From Micromonospora aurantiaca ATCC 27029 (GTDB lineage Bacteria > Actinomycetota > Actinomycetes > Mycobacteriales > Micromonosporaceae), in the NCBI RefSeq assembly GCF_000145235.1, contig NC_014391.1, positions 1,860,001 to 1,924,000 on the forward strand: DNA of 64,000 bases. The letters are read 5' to 3'. The position numbers and the translations under genes are program-made. The stretch's first letter is position 1. Every line of letters starts with the position of its first letter. Below, piece after piece: positions 63,384 to 64,000 of the stretch. Under the pieces are notes generated by a model. The model saw nothing but the letters and a program-made list of their open reading frames with translations, did not search any database and was not told the origin of the DNA.

Positions 63384-63965
63384 TTAGCGCACATTCGACG
63401 TCTCGATGATGGTGGTTGTTCCTACGGTGGGCCGGCCCTCGTGCATGGTGATCGTCATGCCCGGCTGCAGGTGCCTCCAGAGGGCTGGGGACAGCGGGCC
63501 AAGGCGGACGGACCCGGTGGCGGCCGGCGGCATCGTCGGTGCTGACTCCACCCAGATGCGTGCCACGAGCATATCGGGGTCGCCCGCGGCCGTGCGCCTG
63601 CCGATATCCCACAGCGGTCGGAGGATGCCCTTGCCCGGGATCGGCGTTTGTCGGCCACCTTCGGCGGGCGACAGGAGCCGCAACTCGGCGCGGACGATCC
63701 CGTGGATGCTCTCCCACCGACCCCAGCGGCACCATGCCGCGGCATCAGAAAGCCCCATCAGTTCGGCGCTGTCGATCAGCAGATCCCACCAAGCGACCGG
63801 TGGTCGCCAACCCGAGCCGAGGTCCTCCGCAAGGAGGTCGAGCGCGACCTCCCACTCGTCGTGGTGGGGGTACTCGCGGACGTCCACCCTCGTCACGCCG
63901 GCCTCGTTGACGACATCAGCCGGGACCATGGCCGCAGCCCGGGCGAGTAGTTCGGCAACATCCAC
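63384..63965 (-). CDS. Hypothetical protein with EF-Tu-like C-terminal domain
   Basis: A 193-residue protein, GTG start; an in-frame stop lies just upstream, so it is not cut by the window end. The N-terminal part (LAEDLGSGWRPPVAWWDLLIDSAELM) recalls small MafI-type immunity proteins; the C-terminal 60 residues (MLVARIWVES ... GMTITMHEGRPTVGTTTIIE) resemble the final beta-barrel of EF-Tu. Such fusions occur in actinobacteria beside toxin genes. Function is inferred only. Confidence 0.6.
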   Translation of the reverse strand: MDVAELLARAAAMVPADVVNEAGVTRVDVREYPHHDEWEVALDLLAEDLGSGWRPPVAWWDLLIDSAELMGLSDAAAWCRWGRWESIHGIVRAELRLLSPAEGGRQTPIPGKGILRPLWDIGRRTAAGDPDMLVARIWVESAPTMPPAATGSVRLGPLSPALWRHLQPGMTITMHEGRPTVGTTTIIETSNVR

Positions 63966-64000
63966 CTGCGGATTATTGAGCCATTTTCATCGTGATGGTG

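Overview
The window is very GC-rich actinobacterial DNA with strong G/C third-codon bias, many GTG starts and AGGAGG-type ribosome binding sites. The gene families (paired membrane BTAD regulators, DUF2637, Lsr2, MoxR/vWA, replication-relaxation and PrgI proteins on a conjugative element) suggest a Micromonosporaceae-like actinomycete. No rRNA or tRNA gene was seen, so the genus is inference.

Layout. (1) 1-4,200: small accessory genes (HAD phosphatase, CDI-type immunity protein, secreted HNH nuclease with a strong terminator, frame-broken DUF6745 gene). (2) 4,386-8,208: a membrane-anchored Hsp70-like ATPase followed by a membrane protein with a BTAD regulator domain. (3) 8,832-17,099, minus strand: a compact seven-gene run, read EACC1-like protein, caspase-like protease with TPR-like repeats and no P-loop, MazG-like pyrophosphohydrolase, dUTPase/dCTP-deaminase-fold protein, a dihydropteroate-synthase/radical-SAM fusion, a glutaredoxin-fold protein without the CGFS cysteine, and a 14-repeat WD40 protein. 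This is the most striking part: a probable conflict (defence) operon joining a protease effector to nucleotide and pterin/radical chemistry. (4) 17,100-18,595: decayed DNA with a pyruvate-dehydrogenase E1-alpha remnant. (5) 18,596-22,659: LysM-BTAD membrane protein plus DUF2637 protein, translationally coupled. (6) 22,832-23,720: an intact IS5-family (IS427-type) insertion sequence with 20-bp inverted repeats and TTA target duplication.

(7) About 24,800-60,006: an integrative conjugative element. Accessory genes lie mostly on the minus strand: DUF4262, HAD, vWA/MoxR pair, DUF4314, cell-wall hydrolase, GGDEF, winged-helix, Lsr2-like and FAD monooxygenase. They are followed by a replication-relaxation gene and a type IV secretion operon (pilin, TrbL/VirB6-like, PrgI/VirB3-like, VirB4 and VirD4/TraG-like) whose reading frames overlap or nearly touch. 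Interrupting this, 36,230-38,030 carries an aspartyl/asparaginyl hydroxylase and an Imm21 immunity gene. On the right, a divergent module holds a methyltransferase-like protein, an N4-cytosine DNA methyltransferase, a decayed dcm gene, an excisionase-like HTH and a tyrosine integrase. A 42-bp element (39/42 identity) stands upstream of both the T4SS operon and the methyltransferase operon, in the same orientation relative to each, and TGACAG/CTGTCA boxes recur in the element's intergenic regions.

(8) 60,007-64,000: flank with a frame-disrupted membrane protein gene, two lipoproteins and two small hypothetical genes, the last with an EF-Tu-like C-terminus. All functions are read from sequence motifs by eye; no database search was run.
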